Of a stretch of DNA of 64,000 nt, positions 45,259-57,000 are shown piece by piece (the first letter of the stretch is position 1; the number at the start of each line of letters is the position of its first letter). The stretch lies in the NCBI GenBank assembly GCA_010645155.1, contig JAAGOF010000109.1, positions 393,116-457,115 of the forward strand. Reading direction: 5' to 3'. A model generated the notes under the pieces. It did not search any database. It was given only the letters and a program-made list of their open reading frames with translations, and had not been told where the DNA came from. This DNA comes from Tigriopus japonicus. Lineage: Eukaryota; Arthropoda; Copepoda; Harpacticoida; Harpacticidae. The position numbers were made by a program, and so were the translations under genes.

Positions 45259-46867
45259 TTAAGTTGACCGAAGAAGATCCAACCCCATGGACTGTCCTCT
45301 AAAACCAGGTTCAATGAAATCAAAATACTCGGGTTCCACCTTCGTTTCCATCGCGTCCCCTCTTCGAACTCGAAGGGCATAACCTAAGGCGCTGGAAGGC
45401 GCTTTTCGAACTCGAAGAGCATGTTTACTGAACATGTCATTGACACGTTTAATCCTAAGGGCGTGTCGAAGGGCATCGTTCCGACTTCCGCGCCTAGGAA
45501 ACACCGCGTTCCAGGGGGGCAGCTGGTCAGATTCCTCTAATCCATCTTCAAAGGCGTATCTTTTAGCTCGAGAGGATTTGTCGTCAAGAGCCATGTCCTT
45601 GACAGGGTTATCGCCGCAAGGTTTTTTCACTCGCAAGACATGGCTCACCAACATCGGATGTACGTTGGATTCAGTATCTTTGACGTTTGGGATTTCTTGA
45701 GCAAGGGAATCGGCGTTCCTGAAAAAAATCACGCAAGGTTTCAAAATTTGACCACACAACATCGTCATGAACCTTTTTAGATGGGAGAAGTTCATTTTCC
45801 TGACTTTAATCATTTCAGCCTTTATTTGATGATTCTTTGGTTACAAGTATTTAATTAGGTTACAAATTAATTGTCAATAGCCCGGATGTTAGGTTCAATA
45901 ATTCAAATGGCTTAAGTATATCAAAGTATAGTATAAACTAGAGCGCTCTAGTATAAACAATGATGCTCGAGTATACAGTTTTATCTACACAGAAATGTCA
46001 CTCCTAAATCGTTCGTGATTCAACAAGCTTGCACTGTGTGTGCGATGGGATTGGACATTGAACACAACTAGTTGTGTGATTCAAAACTGGAATTTGCAAT
46101 TTCAGGGAGTCAGTGGCAGGATTGCTCTCTTATCTGCTATGCTCGAACAAGAGCAATGCATAAAAAATCAAGTCACCTGGCACCCTTGCTGCTGGACTGC
46201 TGAAATGAGCTCAAAACAAATCTCCACTGACCTAACTGGAGTGACATTTCTGTCTATATAGAACTGTACTCGAGTTAGTCTCTGAACATAAACTACGTTT
46301 GCAAGGTAGCTTGTGTAGAGGGACTATACTCGAACATTGTTATTTACGTATCTTTTTTTTTTTTACGTGGCTCAGGCATACTTTGGTATGCCTGAGCCAT
46401 TTTCGCCTAACATCCGATTAGTTCATGTTCAATCAATGTTAAAATAATGACGTTTGAAATAATTTTGGTAGTTCTTTCCCTCCACAACAGAGCTTTAATC
46501 TAAAAGGATCTGCTTGATGCAAATTTAATTTAGTGTCAATTTTCTCCTACTATTTGTTCTTTTTGCAGGCTTACTAGTCACTGAATGGTAAAACCATCCT
46601 GCCCTATTTTCCTCGTCAAACTCATGGCAGAAATTTTGCTTAAAAACTCTTTGAATTATAATGTTGCACTTGTCTTCGCTTTTGAAGCAGTAAACAGCGA
46701 ATGATTAACACTAATACTCTTTTTATTAGATACAATTTGTCCTTTATGCATTTCTCCTTATGAATACAGGAAACAATACAAAACGATATTTCTCGTACTT
46801 ACGCAAACGCAAAGATGGCAAGGAGTCCGATGATTGAACACCCTGAAAGGAATCCACTCCATTGCAT
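45259..46867 (-). CDS. Multi-copy neuropeptide-type precursor, two exons, family not recognised
   Basis: Exon 1 is 46867-46803 and exon 2 is 45718-45259, giving 174 residues. Exon 1 starts at ATG 46867 and encodes a signal peptide (MQWSGF..., hydrophobic IIGLLAIFAFA). It ends at a strong donor, TTTGC|GTAAGT, in phase 2. Exon 2 begins after TGATTTTTTTCAG, also in phase 2, so codon 22 joins cleanly as Ala. Four copies of [HY][AV]LR[VI] each precede a basic pair: SHVLRV-KK (47-54), RHALRI-KR (106-113), KHALRV-RK (120-127) and GYALRV-RR (134-141). Other likely cleavage sites are AKR (73-75) and PRR (96-98). No Gly precedes the basic pairs, so the peptides would have free C-termini. A single Cys (56) argues against a disulfide hormone. 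Role: probably a secreted peptide ligand; this is inference. It is not sNPF, since the RLRF-Gly signature is missing. Confidence 0.8.
45951..46346. mobile_element. Palindromic MITE-like element inside the peptide gene intron
   Basis: The outer inverted repeat is AAACAATGATGCTCGAGTAT (about 45955-45975) against its complement at 46324-46346. The inner inverted repeat, ACACAGAAATGTCACTCC with its flanks (45968-46004), pairs with 46239-46274. Left of it lies a perfect palindrome, ACTAGAGCGCTCTAGT (45938-45953), whose half equals the terminal bases of the foldback element at 27120. It has no coding capacity. Confidence 0.65.
46369..46398. repeat. Perfect 13-bp stem hairpin
   Basis: GGCTCAGGCATAC, a TTTG loop, then GTATGCCTGAGCC, preceded by a T12 run. 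It lies in the intron of the peptide precursor gene. It could be a tiny element, a small structured RNA motif, or chance; nothing decides between these. Confidence 0.7.
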
Positions 46868-47295
46868 GGCTGAAACAAAAACTTGTAGGTGCTTGGAATT
46901 GATCAAAAGTGGAAAAACATTGCATAGTCTTATTCAGACAACCAGATGCAAGATCTGGAGCAAGAATAAACAAATATGAGAGCTTTTCAAAAAGACTAGA
47001 ACATCAACAATGCGGAAAAGTACGTCCAATAGTAATCTTTTGACATTCAACGCTCCTCTGTCAAAAATCGTTTTTTTGGCATATTCAAAACTTTTAGGTA
47101 TGTCTTCGGCACCTTGTCCCCGAGTTCATATTCTATGTTCACTTAAATTATGAGTTGAAGCAATATTATAATTATTATTTGATGTGCTTCTTCAATTTCA
47201 ATTGCTAGTCACAGAAGGGAAACTCAAGCAATGGTCCGAACGCACAATGTTGCTCAGCTGCAATATACAAAAGATCTTTGAGCAAACATTCTAAA

Positions 47296-48669
47296 TCAGA
47301 TTTGTATTTCATTAGTAACTGTGGTATCTAAATCACTATTTTCTTCGTCATTAACACACAAATCAAAGCTTCTGTGAACTAAACCATTAAGTTTCGTGTC
47401 TGGTTCTGAGACCTCAATCACTTGAGACCCACCAAGAGTCACACACGGACTCTCTTGAACATAGCAAAACTTTTTCCCTGTCACTGTATCCAATTGAGAA
47501 CAATCTCCATGAGTTCCATCGGATAAAATGAGATTGCTACACTTGCACTCTTTAATCTCGGGATTTCGATCCGAATCTGGATTGAGCAGATCCAACAAAG
47601 GTAAGCAACGTCTTATACGGTCTTCGCAAGCAAATGTTGAATTTAAAAGGCACAAGATGGTATCTATCTTGCATTTTGAGGCTTCAATTTCAATTGGGGA
47701 GCTTCCAGATCGGGCAATCTGTTTCAATTTAGCGGGCTTAATGAACCTCAAACCCGATTTTGCGGTAAGACAATCTTCGACCTTAGAGTTACACTTTTCG
47801 GACTCCGGACTAAAATCTAATTGGCGTCGACGACATTTCACAGCCTTTAAGCAAGCCTTCACGTCCTCGATCACTTGGGAAGGGGCGGTAAAATATGTGA
47901 TGTACGAAGTCTGGTTATTGGGGTTGATATTGGTCCCATTGGCACAAGTGGTCTCTTGGACCAAGCCCATCCCGTAATTACAGACCAGAAAATTTTCAAA
48001 CTCCCCTGCGTGATCGGATGGAAATTGAATCCAGCCACATCCAACATGAGTTGCTTGTGCAAAAGTAATGAGGGGCCCAGAATCCTCTGACGAGCTGGTG
48101 AAAAGACCATCAATAAGGCCCTCCTCGGTTTGGATCTCAGAGTTCACCAATTCAATGATGAGTTCAGGGTCAAGATCGCTTTTCGAAGTTCGGGTCCAAT
48201 GGACAGATTGAGCAATTCCTGGATCACTGTCAAATCGATGCTCCACAGAAGTCAGTCGTTGCTCTCGCATATCATGGTGAAGCTTCTTTGGCCTTTTGGG
48301 ACCTTCTTGGTCTTCATCATACTCAACCATGGCGCATTGGTCGGCCCATGCTTGAGCTACAAGTGCTAGATCCTCGTCCCATTGAAAGAGTGGAGTACAA
48401 GAGGAAAACGATTGAGAAATGCGTCTCTGATCTAAGATGTCCAGAAGGAATCGTTGATTGGTGGTTTCTTTCAGTCCTCGAATGATGATTGAACCATCGA
48501 CTATAGACCTCGGCCCATTGATGGGACATCGTGGTCCCAATTCACATTTAGCACATGATGCAGATTTGGAGAGATGACAATATTTCTCTCGAATAGCATC
48601 ATCACAAGCGCTTGAAAGCGAGAGCTCGACCAGAAGGAAAGCTCCGAGTAGAGATGTGAACACCCTCAT
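47296..48669 (-). CDS. Secreted CAP-domain (antigen 5/CRISP-like) protein, divergent
   Basis: 457 residues in a single exon. I chose the ATG at 48669 because it begins a good signal peptide (MRVFTSLLGAFLLVELSLSS, cleavage after Ala21); the frame is open further upstream only with non-ATG codons. An N-terminal Cys cluster (CDD..YCHL..CAKC..RCP, 22-49) resembles antigen-5 proteins. The CAP domain spans about 66-235: QAWADQC (107-112), LHHD (130-133), GIAQSVHW (151-158), ITFAQATHVGCGW (201-213) and LVCNYGMG (228-235). The usual HYTQxVW motif is degraded and its His appears lost, so the conserved metal/active-site cluster is probably not functional. The tail (240-457) adds many cysteines and a final Asp/Glu-rich end and is not a standard CRISP domain. 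Function unknown; extracellular. Confidence 0.85.
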   Translation of the reverse strand: MRVFTSLLGAFLLVELSLSSACDDAIREKYCHLSKSASCAKCELGPRCPINGPRSIVDGSIIIRGLKETTNQRFLLDILDQRRISQSFSSCTPLFQWDEDLALVAQAWADQCAMVEYDEDQEGPKRPKKLHHDMREQRLTSVEHRFDSDPGIAQSVHWTRTSKSDLDPELIIELVNSEIQTEEGLIDGLFTSSSEDSGPLITFAQATHVGCGWIQFPSDHAGEFENFLVCNYGMGLVQETTCANGTNINPNNQTSYITYFTAPSQVIEDVKACLKAVKCRRRQLDFSPESEKCNSKVEDCLTAKSGLRFIKPAKLKQIARSGSSPIEIEASKCKIDTILCLLNSTFACEDRIRRCLPLLDLLNPDSDRNPEIKECKCSNLILSDGTHGDCSQLDTVTGKKFCYVQESPCVTLGGSQVIEVSEPDTKLNGLVHRSFDLCVNDEENSDLDTTVTNEIQI

Positions 48670-49491
48670 GACCAATTTCTGACTGAGAAAGACAGACCTG
48701 TGTGTGGAGAGCTTAAGCAAAGCGATAGCAAGAGGAGCTCTCACAGTCTTGTGCTCCGAGTTAAGCCCGACAAATGAAATCCACAATGTCTCAATTTGGG
48801 AATGACACGATTGTCATTGTCCAAATTTTCATGGCGTTCTCTCTTTCTCAGTGGAAAAAGAACACCATGAACAACAAGAGAAAAAGCACAATTGATTTCC
48901 AGGCCTCCAAAAAAGCGCCAGTATTTCACTCAGAAACTCGCACACATGCATGACAGCAATCAAAGCCGTCGGTTTTGTGCAAAATTATCTGAATTTTTTC
49001 TCACGTCTCGGAAGAACCGTTTCCGAGGTAAAGATGAAGTAGGCCTGAGTTGAAGCACATTTTGGTATCGTTGTGTACCATATATTAGTGGGAGTGATAC
49101 GTAATAGTGGTTGAACTGGAGGTAGTGCTGATGGTTGTCTGATGAAGAATCTTCTATTCCTTCAGATGAGGCGACAATTCACTCCTTTTTGGCTTTAGAA
49201 CAACATGGAGTGAAAAAGCCGAGAGAGGTGTTTTTCAAAAAGCCAGCTGGTGATCTTTTCACGAATGTTTAATTAATTAGTCTCTTAAAACTTGTTTATT
49301 TTGAATATGTCACGATATTCATGATTATGAGGCTATTTTAATTTGATAAAGTTCCAAAAACATTAAATGTCTTTTTGGGTCGTTTTTCACTAACCATTTT
49401 AGGGCTAGCCATCTTATAAAGTTTTTCAGCCACAATCACACTCCTTATATACTAACATTGTTCTCGAGTATAGTTATGCGTGCTATGTATT
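48670..49491. other. Upstream flank of the CAP gene; no further gene seen
   Basis: It should contain the promoter of the minus-strand CAP gene. I see no convincing TATA box or exon. Confidence 0.35.
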
Positions 49492-49499
49492 AACTAGAG

Positions 49500-49652
49500 C
49501 AGGGGGTCATCAATAGTACTGAACTCATGGGCCAAAGCTTTGTGATCGTATATTTGTGGGCTCTGGAGCCCACCACAATTTGTTTGGAGGGCCCCTAAGG
49601 AAATATGGTCAAATTTGGTGGGCCTTGGCTCTAACGTGCTGGCCGACCCCTG
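49500..49652. mobile_element. 153-bp hAT MITE (CAGGGGTCGGCC ends)
   Basis: The right end (inward) is CAGGGGTCGGCCAGCACGTT and the left end CAGGGGGTCATCAATAGTAC. A perfect 8-bp duplication, AACTAGAG, lies at 49492-49499 and 49653-49660. No coding capacity. CAGGGGTCGG-type ends are common in animal hAT elements. Confidence 0.93.
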
Positions 49653-49660
49653 AACTAGAG

Positions 49661-50890
49661 TCTCCAGTATCAACACACTCATTCTTATTTCAAGTACCCT
49701 CAGCAATTCACCTGATAGTACTAAATCTTTTCAGAATAAACAACCGTGATGTGTCTCTTCGACGAGAACTCCATTGGGAATCACAGTTTTGGAGAGTACC
49801 ACAAGTGAGTGTGAGAAACGAGAATGCGACGAAAACAAGAAGACGAAGGAGAAGAACGAGAAGTATATCGCACAGTCACGAATAAAACCAATTGAGAGGG
49901 AACAAGAAGTGAACTACTAAAATATGTTAGGCTTCGGGCTAAGACAGTCCCTCCCTAATGACTTCTTTTTTTAAGCGAACAAATGCCCTGTTTAAGGCTC
50001 AGCCGGAGCAAAGCACGATTCTGGAATCACATTCCGGTGGTTTATTGAGTAACAACAGTCATGTTTCTCGTTGGATGGAATAAATCAACCAAGTTCGTAT
50101 TAATTACGAAGCGAATATCTTCAAGTCTTCAAGAGGTAATGGGCAGCTTTGGATGGATGACACATTTGAATCTCGTCAAAAAAGAACCAGCTGACAAACT
50201 AACCACAGCTGTAGATTTGTTGAATAGCGGGATACATTCAAAGAGAGTCTCCATGGACTGTAGTAGACTTCATACATACCATGTGATGGTCAAAGTGCTC
50301 TAATCCCATCATAAATGTCTGAAACACCGTCATAAATTGAATTGACCAGGTTTAGCAGCTCAACTCTCCAAACCCATTTCAATAGATTTTCCTCGAAAAA
50401 AGGTTACTTTTGGAGATGGTCTTAAATAAGCGACGGAATGCATGCATGTTCGTCAAGAGCCATCTCATGAGTTCCTTGAAAAATTCTTGGGTCTCATGCC
50501 ATTTCAAGGCATGTCAATTATGAACTGGGAACTACTTAGACAGAATGGAGTTGCAACTGAAAGGAAATGGTACTAGAAAATGCAAATTGCAATTCACTTC
50601 AGTTTCTTTGACTTTTGTTTTTCTTTAAAGGTTGAACATTGTCAAACATAATGTAGATGGAAATGTGGGAGGATGGTTTTATTCCGAAAAAGATGAAGCT
50701 GATGGTAGTTGGCACTACCTAAAAATGAAAGACAAGTAAATTGATTATTGCAGAAATGCAATTCGTGTAAACATACTGTGGCGTGCAGCAAAATGAAAAG
50801 CAAACTCTGGTCAAGGTAGTCTCATTATACAGTTTACGAGAAAAAAGAAACAAAAGTTACATTACTACAAATGACTTTCTTCATTGTGAC
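49661..50890. other. Intergenic, no gene recognised
   Basis: Short frames only; none shows a domain. Confidence 0.35.
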
Positions 50891-50899
50891 AGTAATTGA

Positions 50900-51453
50900 T
50901 AGGGCCCGGAAAAATATTTGCAAAAAAGTGACAAAAAATCCAATATATATTTTCCTCAAAACCCCAAAATATTTGGAAAAAAGCCGGATATTTAAGAAAT
51001 ATTTTTTTGACAAGACCATTTTTGGTATTTTAACTGTGTGCACCGATTTTCTAAATTTGTCTCCGGTGAAATTAATGCATAGGGTGTTTTTGGGGGCAAA
51101 CATGACATGTAATTGATTTAAGCAAAACGATTTTCAATTTACCTCTATAGATGGCGCAATTTCTTCGTATATGACAGTAGCTTTGATTGCGAATCTTATC
51201 TTAATACAAATTTAATCTTAGTACAATGACATTTTGTAGAGATTTTTGTATTTTGGGTTCTTTTGGGGAAGGCTCTTTTGAGCATTGGTCATTCATTTCT
51301 TTTACTCAATTTTGCCTGAAATATTTTTTTTACTATAATATTCGAGAAAATATTTTTTTTCCTTGAAACACCCAAAACATTTAAATATTCGAGGAAAAGT
51401 GGAGAAATAGTTTTAAAATATTTTATATTTAGAAAAAATATTTCCGGACCCTA
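50900..51453. mobile_element. 554-bp hAT-like MITE, aged
   Basis: The ends TAGGGCCCGGAAAAATATTT and (inward) TAGGGTCCGGAAATATTTTT are inverted repeats. The flanks GTAATTGA (50892-50899) and GTTATTAA (51454-51461) match at 6 of 8, a worn target duplication. The interior is rich in AAATATTT like the element at 26221, although the terminal bases differ. No coding capacity. Confidence 0.8.
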
Positions 51454-51461
51454 GTTATTAA

Positions 51462-53755
51462 TAATTTCACATTGATTCTGGCAAAAATCAGATTACTCAT
51501 TCATTTTTCGGCAGTTCAAATTTTCTTGAAACCCATTCAGCGTTGCAAAAATGATTTTAAGACTTGAGTTTTCTCAAAATTGAAAAAGCAATAAAGTGAA
51601 AACGTTTTTATGAAAGTAAAAGGGTTGTGCTTGTGTTTTGGAATTCACGAATGTTTTTGCAAAAAATCGAAAAAATCGTTCAAAATGAAAAAGTTCAAAT
51701 ACTTAAAAAAAATTGTAGGAAATTTAAATTTTTAACGAGAATATAATGAGCCGCTCCTTAAATATTATTAAAGGGCAGGAAATGAAGTGAAAACATAAAA
51801 AATCACATAAAAGGTCATTTTGGGGAGAAAAAATATTTTATCATTTTTCGTTGAAAGTCACATATTTTGGCTTTTTTGGCCTATTTTTCTCTAAAATGAT
51901 AGATAATCAAAAAAAATATCAGTTTGATTAGGAAAAGTGCCATTTTTTAAAATGATCTTTTGCTCAATTCTAGAGGGTAAAGTCGAAATGTATTTTTCTG
52001 GCTCAAAATATGATAATTGAAACATAGATTGATCCATTTCGGTATGGTTTTCTGATCACCAGAGTAAGGAACTGACAGTTGTTCCAACCTCAATGATTGA
52101 TTGAACATCACAGACCACATTTACTTACTGATAAGTAGACAAGTAAGTTAACAGTCAAGGTCAAAAAGTCAAAAAGTCATGCTAACGTTTCTAAATCGAT
52201 TTTTGTGATAAATCTATTTTTGAAAAATTAAACAGTTTCATGTTTTTACATATTTTTTTTTAAATTTTACACTGTTTTTGTGGTTTTGAGCCTCCAAAAA
52301 CCACATATTTTCCCACCTATAAAACCATTACATCCGAAAGAGAGTAATCTTGGGTGTAATAATGTCTCATCTCTGATGATATTGATTTTAGTCTCTAAAT
52401 TTTCAAGGCAAAAAAAAGACATATATTCTCCCTCTCCAAAATATTCCAACTCCCTTATTCTCGTTCAAGGTCAGCAGTCCAGCTTAATTTAAGATGTCTC
52501 CGCTAGAATGGAGAACTCTTTTGCCTGAGGGCACAAAGTAGTAAGTGAGGAGATCCTATCACTCCCAGACTAGGAGCTCGCATCGAAATTGTAAATCTTG
52601 GCCCTCTCCGATGTGACTTCAAGATTTTGGACATAGTTTTTCAATACCTCTTAAACATCTCCAGCAAAATGAACGGCGACCAAGTCAAAGAACCTGAATA
52701 ATCAACAATGACCTTGACAAAGATCAATGGTGTTTCTTTGCGATAAAAAAGTAACATAACAAGATAGGACAGGTCGATATCGCATTCAAAGATATTTTTG
52801 TGAGTATCGGGTTGACGTAACTTTCGTTGATCGATTCTCAATGTTGGTCGAGATGAGAGCTAAATTTGTCACTCAAGCATGAGAAAAAAGATTCACATTC
52901 ATAATGATGGTTTGCTGAAAATGGGAACCGTCTTGGATTCAAACCCTCGTGGGAAAATGGAAACATCGCTCTTCTTCGATCTCTTTTGTAAGAGTTTGGT
53001 TTTTGGAAATATGCGTTATAACCATCCTACATATTCAAACTTTTTAAAATTGGTCGATTGCTCAAATCGAATGAGAATATGCCAAGTATGTGATTCTTAT
53101 TTTGAAACAAGACCTCACGTGATATTCTTTAAGAATTTTTCAATGTCACTGACGACTTTTACGATTACTGCCGACTTTTACAACAATAGAAAAGCGTTTT
53201 TACCAACTTGTCTAATGAAATGTAGTAAACGGACAAACTCTACAAAGAAAATCAGAAAGATGTCAAAAGGTTGATTCACTAATGGCTAGTAATTTTGGTG
53301 GAGTTTTATCGATGGTACGTCCGGTGCAGAAAATTATTATTTTTTCTCTTGTTCAACTGACTTATACAACACAGAGAAGTTAAGAAGCACAAAACATAGA
53401 AAATGCGCCAAACTGCGTAGTAAGTTCTTTTATGATTGATGCTAAAACCCTAACATTGGATAGTTTCAAAATAAAGAATATATCAATGCTAGCCAAGAAA
53501 GGAAATAATCTTTTCCAAAACCAAAAGTTTTTTGGTCAAGAGAAGAAAGAACAGAAACAAGTCTAAAGGTTAATAAGAATTCTTTAAGCGCAACCAGTAA
53601 AACAGAAATAGCGTGCAACCTTTGAGCTTTATAAAACGAAATTTTACGTATCTAATGAACATTGAGAAGTTCGAAAATAGGTCAAACTTTTGTGCCAGGG
53701 TGTATTTGAAAGCTGTATTGGTAGGGTGAACTCTCAATCAGCTGTTCGTCAAAGG
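51462..53755. other. Intergenic; one unassigned frame at 52879-53274
   Basis: A 131-codon ATG-started frame (52879-53274, +; MRKKIHIHNDGLLKMG...) is the longest here. It shows no signal peptide, domain or splice context that I recognise, and could be chance. Otherwise AT-rich with nothing supported. Confidence 0.3.
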
Positions 53756-53763
53756 ATCGAAAG

Positions 53764-54062
53764 TAGTGATGCGACTTGGGCGCTTGGGCAAGCTTTTTTT
53801 TCGTGACATCGTACACTGGGGTCGCCAATTTACCTTCAGTGAAATGGTATTCCCTTCTGCCTGCCTATCTTCATAAACCGGTTTTTCATTAAGAAGCACT
53901 GAAACGTGCCCTTGACTTTTGTAACTTTGGATCAGGGTTACAAATTAACCTCAAATTTGTGTTTACTTGAGTTAGTTAGCAAAGCACAAAATCTCCATTA
54001 GGTGACCCTACCTTGCAACCTCCCGTGAAAAAACTTGCCCAAGCCCAGATTTCACATCACTA
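53764..54062. mobile_element. 299-bp hAT MITE (TAGTGATG ends)
   Basis: The ends TAGTGATGCGACTTGGGC and (inward) TAGTGATGTGAAATCTGGGC share CTTGGGCAAG a few bases further in. A perfect 8-bp duplication, ATCGAAAG, lies at 53756-53763 and 54063-54070. No coding capacity. Confidence 0.95.
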
Positions 54063-54070
54063 ATCGAAAG

Positions 54071-57000
54071 CAATCTTGTTCAACACGAAGTGATACCATA
54101 GATCAAAATAATGTTTAAGTGAAAAAATAGCAGTGTTTTCAAACAAAAAATGAATAAGTTTTGAAGTTATGATTGTAGTTTCAAAAAGCAGATCTCAACC
54201 ATGAAAACACAACTGTGATCGGAGATATATTTAGTCATTTATCTATTTCCAACTTTTCGAAGTATTGTACATTAATAGTTGAGGGCTCAGGCAAAGTTGT
54301 AGCGAGTGAAAACGACGAAAAGAGTGAATGATTTGCCGCTGGCAGATATTTTCGTTACTTTTAAAGCCAAACAGCGACTGAAATGTTATTTTGATCTCTT
54401 TATCATTTTACATTAAATCTAGCAATGTATCCAATGATCTCCGAATCAATGAGCTAGCGAGCGTGGTGAGGCGTGTCAATCAAATAAATCACTGTCCTAC
54501 TTATGTAATATGAGTATAAAATATAGTTGATATCCTTGAGCCCAACTTAAAACGGTAAATAATTGCTGATTGGTGCACGAATAAAAACAGATGTCTCTCA
54601 CAAAGTTTCCTCAAACTAAACTACTAAAAACTAGTCTACTAAAATTAGGATCCATTAGTTAAGGGCTCAAAAATGGTGTGCATACTCCTCTACTTAAAAT
54701 CATTAGATTTAATAAAAAGCACAATCTAGTTTTCAGAGCCTTAAAAGATCCAAGAATATTAGATCGTTCCAACTTCAAACGAGTTATGTTCCACCCACCT
54801 TCAAGTTTGCTCCTGATTCCTCGAGGTCTTCCAAGATTCCACTGACAAGGATTTGTCCCATTCTTGGGGTCTTATATAGTAAAAGCAAGATAAAGAGGAG
54901 CAACTCCTTCAATCCATTAGTGCCGCAAACCCGGAGAAAAAACTCTGAATGAGGCGATTCTTTTCTAGCTTTCACAAAATTATGATGAAGTCAAGAAATG
55001 TGTTCCATTTCTTTTGTTCCTCTGGGTACCATTTCCTTCATTTCACCCTTTTTTCAATTTCACAATTTCATCACGTAAAGAGGCGGAACAAAACCAGAAA
55101 AGGAACTACCAGTCTTCCTTTGCTTTACAAATGACAATGAATCCGCATTCTCATTATATTCCATTGTACGCACTATGCAAACTTACCTCTGTACTACACA
55201 CTCAAGTAAGAGATACTCCTCACTACTTCCTGTTGACGAGAACCTTGACCAAAATGCCAATAAATATCAGAACTGATGTCTCTGAACTTTAGCGAATTGG
55301 TTCTACTGTTGTGCAGTGTTGCCACCATTGGTGGCCAAGTATTGCGAACCATGACTTTTACTTATTTTCATGGTATTTCTTGTGCTCATCCATCAGATTG
55401 TTTTCCCAATGCCAATATGGAGGTGATCATCATATTGGAGTGGGATCATCACTCACCAATACTAAATATTCCTGGGAAAACTGGGAAAGAAAGTGATCTG
55501 TAATGGCAATGAGTAGCGAAAAACTTCTAACAATTCAATGTAAAATTTGAATTTTGAATCTTAAAAAAAAAATGAAAAAGTTGTTGTCTTGTCAACCAGA
55601 TTCATTTTGTAATATATTTTATTGGAATACGATCAAAAAGTTGGGCGAGAAAAAATCTGAATTGAGAGAACCAAAAAAAGGGATTTACCAAGATTCTGTT
55701 TTGGCCTAAAATTTCTGGACGGTCTTTTTATCTTTACTCATATTTTAAATGACAATTTTCCAGTCAGAAGATACAATTTTACCATTTGTCTCCAAAGTTC
55801 AAAGTCCTTTCCCAGCCAAAAAGTTCCGATAATATTTCCAGATTTTCTGGAAATCAGATTTTTTCATTTATTTCACTGAATAAGCTTTTGTTTGAACTCT
55901 TTAAGAATTTCCAAAAAATATTTTTTGTCATTTCTCTGAACTAGTTGGGTTTCCGTGGGAATTGTATTTGTTTCACTTCAGAAGCTTCAATGCCAGAAAA
56001 ATACATACATGCAAATCAATCTTGTAATGTAACGTTTTTTTCTCGGATATATTGCCGGATATGTTTAATTTTAAAGGGACCTTGAATCGGCCATTTCCAT
56101 CAATGTTGCCGAAGTCTACGCTTTTTGAGATTGGACCAATATTAAAAGTTTCATATGCAACTTGGTTTGTTCCGTAGAACAAGATGTTTTGCTTCTTTTT
56201 CAGTTTATTTGCATGTTTTGCTTTTCTCCAATTTATTTTGCAATTTTGAGCTGCGTTTTTGCCACTTTGGCACTAACAAGGTCATGTTTGTGACTTTTGC
56301 TTGTCCCAAGTCCTGTTTACAACCTGGAATTAAATTGACATCGAGAACCAGTTTCGATTTTTAAACCAATGCAATATGGTACCACTTGACATTTGGTCAT
56401 TAACTCTTGAGAATTGGAACCAAGGTGTGGAACATGGCAATACATGACGCAGTCAAAAGTAAAAGTAATGCGTAATGAAATCGCTTGATTTATTATAGAA
56501 GAACATTAGTTTATTTCCTAATTTGAGTTGTTCAGAACTTCTTGACACGAGCAATAGCAAATGTATTGACAATAAATAGGGTTGGATTTTGAGTTCATAA
56601 TGGTTTTAAATAAGTGTCAAAAACCTGTATGATCAAGCGATCAGTCAATAATAATTCAGAATGATGATGAAGTGCGTTGTTGGCTGAAATGACTCTTTCA
56701 ATACTCTTGAACCATTGCGGTATATTTGGAATAATTTGACCGACACGAAAAATTTTCAACGCTTTTCTAACGCCTAGTTAAGAAAAGAATGTGTTTTTTC
56801 CAGAAGATGACGTGTGTGCCAAATAAAACAACTTTAAATTTTCAACAAAACATGTTTGCTGCCAGACTTATTTCTAGCCGCAACTTTGCAAAATTTACAC
56901 AAAAAGATTGTTTAAAACGTTGGGGTAGACCTAATTTTAACGGATGGTAAACAAGTTAGAATGATTAAATTTTTCCTCTTGGAATGAAACGGACATGACT

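Larger units (their letters stand above)
45719..46802 (-). other. Intron of the peptide precursor gene
   Basis: A GT-AG intron of 1084 bp in phase 2. The acceptor is preceded by a T-rich tract. It contains a palindromic element (45951-46346) and a hairpin (46369-46398), both described separately. Confidence 0.8.

Noticed and set aside
45259..45718. Assignment of the peptide precursor to short neuropeptide F
   Set aside because: sNPF peptides end in RLRF followed by Gly for amidation. Here the motif is ALR[VI] directly before the basic pair, with no Phe and no Gly.
45259..45813. Single-exon reading of the peptide precursor starting MIKVRKMNFSHL
   Set aside because: The first ~30 codons lie upstream of a perfect TTTTTTCAG acceptor and lack a signal peptide. 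The exon at 46803-46867 supplies one in the right phase.
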